Assembly: GCA_945890905.1 (NCBI GenBank)
Contig: CAMDDI010000134.1
Span: forward strand, 1 to 9,092
Source of the DNA: Bacteriovorax stolpii
Lineage (GTDB): Bacteria > Bdellovibrionota > Bacteriovoracia > Bacteriovoracales > Bacteriovoracaceae
Direction of reading: 5' to 3'
Length of the DNA: 9,092 nucleotides
This document shows positions 6,445 through 9,092 of the stretch, piece by piece. Each line of letters starts with the position of its first letter. Position 1 is the first letter of the stretch. Under the pieces are notes generated by a model. That model did no database searches and was not told the origin of the DNA. It saw only the letters and a program-made list of their open reading frames with translations. The position numbers were made by a program, and so were the translations under genes.

Positions 6445-8214
6445 ATGAAAAAAACGTTCACTCTATCAAATCAAACTATTAAGACCAACATCGAAAAGAT
6501 CAAAAAACTTATGACTGAGCGTGGCCTAGACGGCCTTTATGTCTCAAGTTTTGATCCTTACTTGAATGAGTATGTACCCTTGCAGGATAATCACCGTTTT
6601 TATGTCTCGGGCTTCACAGGATCTATGGCAGAAGTACTCATTCCGGTGAGCGGAAGAGTAAGACTCTATGTTGACGGACGCTACCATGAGCAAGCAGACC
6701 TTGAAGTGGATGCCAAAGAAGTGGAAGTGATGAAAATTAACGGTGATTCTTCAACCACTGAAGAGCTTGTCAGAGATATAAAAAAATTGGGTATCAAGCG
6801 TCTAGGATATGAAGCTGACCGCACATCTTTAGGCTACCTCAAGCGCTTAGCAAACTCAGCTCCTGAAACTCATCCTCTTGTTTCAGGCGAATTGGCAAAA
6901 ATAATTACGTTTGAGCCTCTCGCTGCCTTGAAAGAAATTAAGCATATTGCCCGGGAATATCGTGGACGAGATACTCTAGAAAAAACAAGATCCATTTTAA
7001 AAGACGACAAAGAAGCCTTATACGTAACGGCCCTAGACTCCATTGCCTGGATTACAAACTGTCGTGGTTATCATTTGCCATTCTTAAGTAGTTTCTACGC
7101 CAAGGCTTTAGTCACTCGTGAAAAAGTTTACGTGTTTGTAACTCCAGAGACTCCAGTTTCAGATAAGGCTAAGAAAGAATCAGGTTTAGAATTTGTGAGC
7201 CTTAATTTTGCTGATCTTCCTAAAGAACTGGAGCGCCTTCAAAATACATTGCATCTGCGTGAAGTTTACTTTGATCCGGGTATGAGTAACTCTGCTGACT
7301 TTAGTATGCTGGTTAAAGTATTTGGAACTGAGAAGTTAACTGAAAAACCGGGTGGACTCTATGAGTACCAATCAATTAAAGAGCCGGTAGAAATTCAGCA
7401 GGTGGAAGCTTCATTTAGAAAATCAGACAAAGCAATTTTTAATACGATCAAGTGGACTAAAGATGGAATCAAAGCTGGAAAGCGCATCACTGAGCTGGAC
7501 CTATATCTTGAAACGACTAAGAAATATCAGGCCGAAGGTGCTGTGGAACAAAGTTTTAATACCATCTCTGGCGTAGGTGCTAATGGATCGATTATCCATT
7601 ACGGTAGTCCTTCAGATGAAGTGGTGATTAAAGAAACAGATATGATCCTTCTGGATTCTGGTGGCTACTTTGATGGCGGATGGGCCACTGATACCACACG
7701 TACATTTTTTGCTTCAACTTCTTCGCAAGTGAAACCTGATCCGAAGATGATTGAGATGTACACCTTGGTACTTAAGGGTGTGCTTAATTTGCAGAGTGCA
7801 GTTTTCCCTGCGGGAACTAAAGGCATGGTTCTTGATGGGCTAGCTCGAGCACCCATGCGCAAGAAAGGTTACGACTATAATCACGGCACTGGTCACGGCG
7901 TAGGGGTGCATGTGCATGAGCCTGGAGTAAGAATTTCTACCATTTCAACAGTTCCAATGAAATTGGGCCAAGTGGTTTCAATTGAGCCAGGAATTTATGT
8001 TCCAGGATTTGGTGGAGTGAGAATTGAGAATATTGCATACACCATTAAGCATCCAAAATATCCTGATATGCTTTGTTTTCAGCCGCTAGTGTATATCGGA
8101 TTTGAGACTTCTCTAATCGATATGAAACTTCTCAATGATGAAGAAAAAGTGATTCTTGAAGAATACGAAGCTGAGTGTGCGCGCAGGGGAACAAGTTTTA
8201 GAAATTCTAAGTAA
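6445..8214 (+). CDS. Xaa-Pro aminopeptidase, long M24B (aminopeptidase P) type
   Basis: This metallopeptidase removes an N-terminal residue that precedes proline. At 589 residues it matches the long three-domain aminopeptidase P type (human XPNPEP1, 623 residues) rather than E. coli PepP (about 440). Domain I begins near IEKIKKLMTERGLDGLYVSS and includes FTGSMAEVLI and LYVDGRYHEQA. Domain II contains the DSIAWITNCRG segment (198-208). The catalytic pita-bread domain follows from about residue 318. Likely metal ligands are Asp404 (LLDSGG), Asp416 (ATDTTRT), His484 (NHGTGHGVG), Glu514 (SIEPGIY) and Glu528 (GVRIEN); His491 in HVHEPG is also conserved. The two Asp ligands are 12 apart instead of the 11 in E. 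coli PepP and human XPNPEP1, because of an extra residue in the loop. There is no signal peptide, so it is probably cytoplasmic and may recycle peptides. Its end overlaps the convergent metalloprotease gene by 8 bp. Confidence 0.94.
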   Translation: MKKTFTLSNQTIKTNIEKIKKLMTERGLDGLYVSSFDPYLNEYVPLQDNHRFYVSGFTGSMAEVLIPVSGRVRLYVDGRYHEQADLEVDAKEVEVMKINGDSSTTEELVRDIKKLGIKRLGYEADRTSLGYLKRLANSAPETHPLVSGELAKIITFEPLAALKEIKHIAREYRGRDTLEKTRSILKDDKEALYVTALDSIAWITNCRGYHLPFLSSFYAKALVTREKVYVFVTPETPVSDKAKKESGLEFVSLNFADLPKELERLQNTLHLREVYFDPGMSNSADFSMLVKVFGTEKLTEKPGGLYEYQSIKEPVEIQQVEASFRKSDKAIFNTIKWTKDGIKAGKRITELDLYLETTKKYQAEGAVEQSFNTISGVGANGSIIHYGSPSDEVVIKETDMILLDSGGYFDGGWATDTTRTFFASTSSQVKPDPKMIEMYTLVLKGVLNLQSAVFPAGTKGMVLDGLARAPMRKKGYDYNHGTGHGVGVHVHEPGVRISTISTVPMKLGQVVSIEPGIYVPGFGGVRIENIAYTIKHPKYPDMLCFQPLVYIGFETSLIDMKLLNDEEKVILEEYEAECARRGTSFRNSK

Positions 8215-9037
8215 GTCTGATTCTTAAATCCGGAAGCTTCAATTTTTTCAGAAGCTTTCGGATCTCAAATAATAAGACTAATAATCCAAAACTAGTGAGC
8301 ATCATGAGCATCATTCCTGGGTTGCGGGGATCAGTATCCGTTGTAATCGTACCTGCTAAAAGGCCGCAGGCATCGATATGTACGGGGTAGAGATAGCTTA
8401 TGCCATCCACGTCATCTTGCCCTAAGGCCGAGCGCATATTCACAGTTCGGTAATACATCAAAGCATCATCATCTTCAGAATGACCAAGGCCAACTGCATG
8501 ACCAATTTCATGAGCGATCACAGCAATTTTATCAGAGCGGGAAAGGTTGGCGAAAGTGGTGCTGCCGGCACTGTCTTGAATCAAAATCACTGAGCCTTTG
8601 ATTTTTTTTCCAGAGAAGCTATTTGGAATAGTGACCGCTAACACTCCTGTTCCCCCAAAGTTGGCCGAATTATCATTGCAACTAATTACAATGTCAGTCA
8701 CAGGAGGAATGAGTTCATTGGCAGCTGTGGCCGCCGTAATACAAGTCCCATCAGTGGGCGCACATAATTTTCCGCTATTGATGTTAGTAATATTATCCCC
8801 GAAGCCTGAAGAGATTAATCTCAGACTTGATTTTGGAACCTTATTCCAAAATTTATCCACCGCAGGTTTTACTAATTCTTGAAGATCGTAGGTATTAACA
8901 TTTGGGCAAGTGTTATTTCTGGCAATGTAGACTTTGACTCTGCCTTTTTTAAATGCGGCTCCAAAGTTATTGTTTAGGGTAAAACCCCAAACTTGAGTGG
9001 TGATAAAAAGAGAGAGAAGAATAAATTTTTTCATCAT
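8207..9037 (-). CDS. Secreted or membrane-anchored matrixin-like zinc metalloprotease
   Basis: This 276-residue protein has an N-terminal signal peptide (MMKKFILLSLFITTQVWG, cleavage probably near 18). Its metzincin zinc site is IAHEIGHAVGLGH: His176, His180 and His186 are ligands and Glu177 is the catalytic base. Met194 in ALMYY is the probable Met-turn, and LGQDDVDGISYLYP (205-218) closely resembles the end of matrixin (M10) catalytic domains. The region between the signal and the zinc site contains four of its five cysteines (44, 92, 99, 120), which could form disulphides after export. After the protease domain, residues 241-257 form a hydrophobic helix and the last 20 residues are rich in Lys and Arg, so the protein may be anchored with a cytoplasmic basic tail or sorted through this C-terminus. 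There is no obvious propeptide cysteine switch. GGGA lies six bases before ATG 9037; ATG 9034 is an alternative start. The substrate is unknown. Confidence 0.86.
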   Translation of the reverse strand: MMKKFILLSLFITTQVWGFTLNNNFGAAFKKGRVKVYIARNNTCPNVNTYDLQELVKPAVDKFWNKVPKSSLRLISSGFGDNITNINSGKLCAPTDGTCITAATAANELIPPVTDIVISCNDNSANFGGTGVLAVTIPNSFSGKKIKGSVILIQDSAGSTTFANLSRSDKIAVIAHEIGHAVGLGHSEDDDALMYYRTVNMRSALGQDDVDGISYLYPVHIDACGLLAGTITTDTDPRNPGMMLMMLTSFGLLVLLFEIRKLLKKLKLPDLRIRLT

Positions 9038-9092
9038 TTCTGATCCCAGTAATAAGAAATAAAAATTGAGTAAGAAACCTGTCTGCGCTCAT
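9034..9092 (-). other. Upstream edge region of the metalloprotease gene; possible end of another gene
   Basis: On the minus strand one frame is open from the window edge and ends at a TGA (9034-9036) that overlaps the metalloprotease ATG (9035-9037) in an ATGA arrangement; it would encode a tail ending SYSIFISYYWDQK. This could be the 3' end of a translationally coupled upstream gene, or chance in about 55 bases. A second frame starts with an ATG at 9092 but overlaps the protease out of frame and is less likely. No clear promoter was seen. Confidence 0.25.

Noticed and set aside
6026..6448. 140-residue plus-strand ORF
   Set aside because: It lies antisense to the well-supported kynA N-terminal half and resembles no family; it is a shadow frame.
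8598..8882. 94-residue plus-strand ORF
   Set aside because: Antisense to the metalloprotease gene, with no supporting motif.

Overview
The window is a compact, moderately AT-rich stretch of bacterial chromosome with eight protein-coding genes supported by recognisable families (one cut by the left edge) and one small unlisted ORF. No tRNA, rRNA, CRISPR array, transposon or phage gene was seen. The gene set suggests a Gram-negative bacterium: a peptidoglycan ligase, a bacterial-type SpeD, a malate dehydrogenase, a kynurenine pathway pair and a membrane-anchored matrixin-like protease. The tight packing and the families that resemble eukaryotic ones would fit Bdellovibrionota (Bdellovibrio/Bacteriovorax-like), but that placement is an inference and no marker in the window proves it.

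Layout. Positions 2-388 (+) hold the C-terminal part of a malate dehydrogenase, closed by a strong intrinsic terminator. A good sigma70-type promoter follows at once and drives speD (509-1285, +), an AdoMet decarboxylase of the E. coli type. Convergent with it, and sharing stop-codon bases, is a METTL25/RRNAD1-like SAM methyltransferase (1282-2529, -). It starts only 24 bp from the divergent murD (2554-3879, +). MurD in turn ends tail-to-tail in an overlap with a 54-residue single-helix protein (3876-4040, -).

Positions 4138-6385 (-) are a two-gene kynurenine unit: kynA (tryptophan 2,3-dioxygenase) followed by an overlapping PLP enzyme that is best read as a divergent kynureninase. Together they would convert tryptophan to N-formylkynurenine and, after deformylation by an enzyme not encoded here, kynurenine to anthranilate. 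Divergent from kynA is a 589-residue M24 Xaa-Pro aminopeptidase (6445-8214, +). It ends in an 8-bp overlap with a convergent secreted or membrane-anchored matrixin-type metalloprotease (8207-9037, -).

Most genes are housekeeping or metabolic. The points most worth a second look are the METTL25-like methyltransferase in a bacterium, the long TDO paired with an atypical kynureninase, the overlooked small ORF, the C-terminally anchored metalloprotease, and the repeated overlap of convergent gene ends. I see no clear evidence of a defence system or other new multi-gene system.
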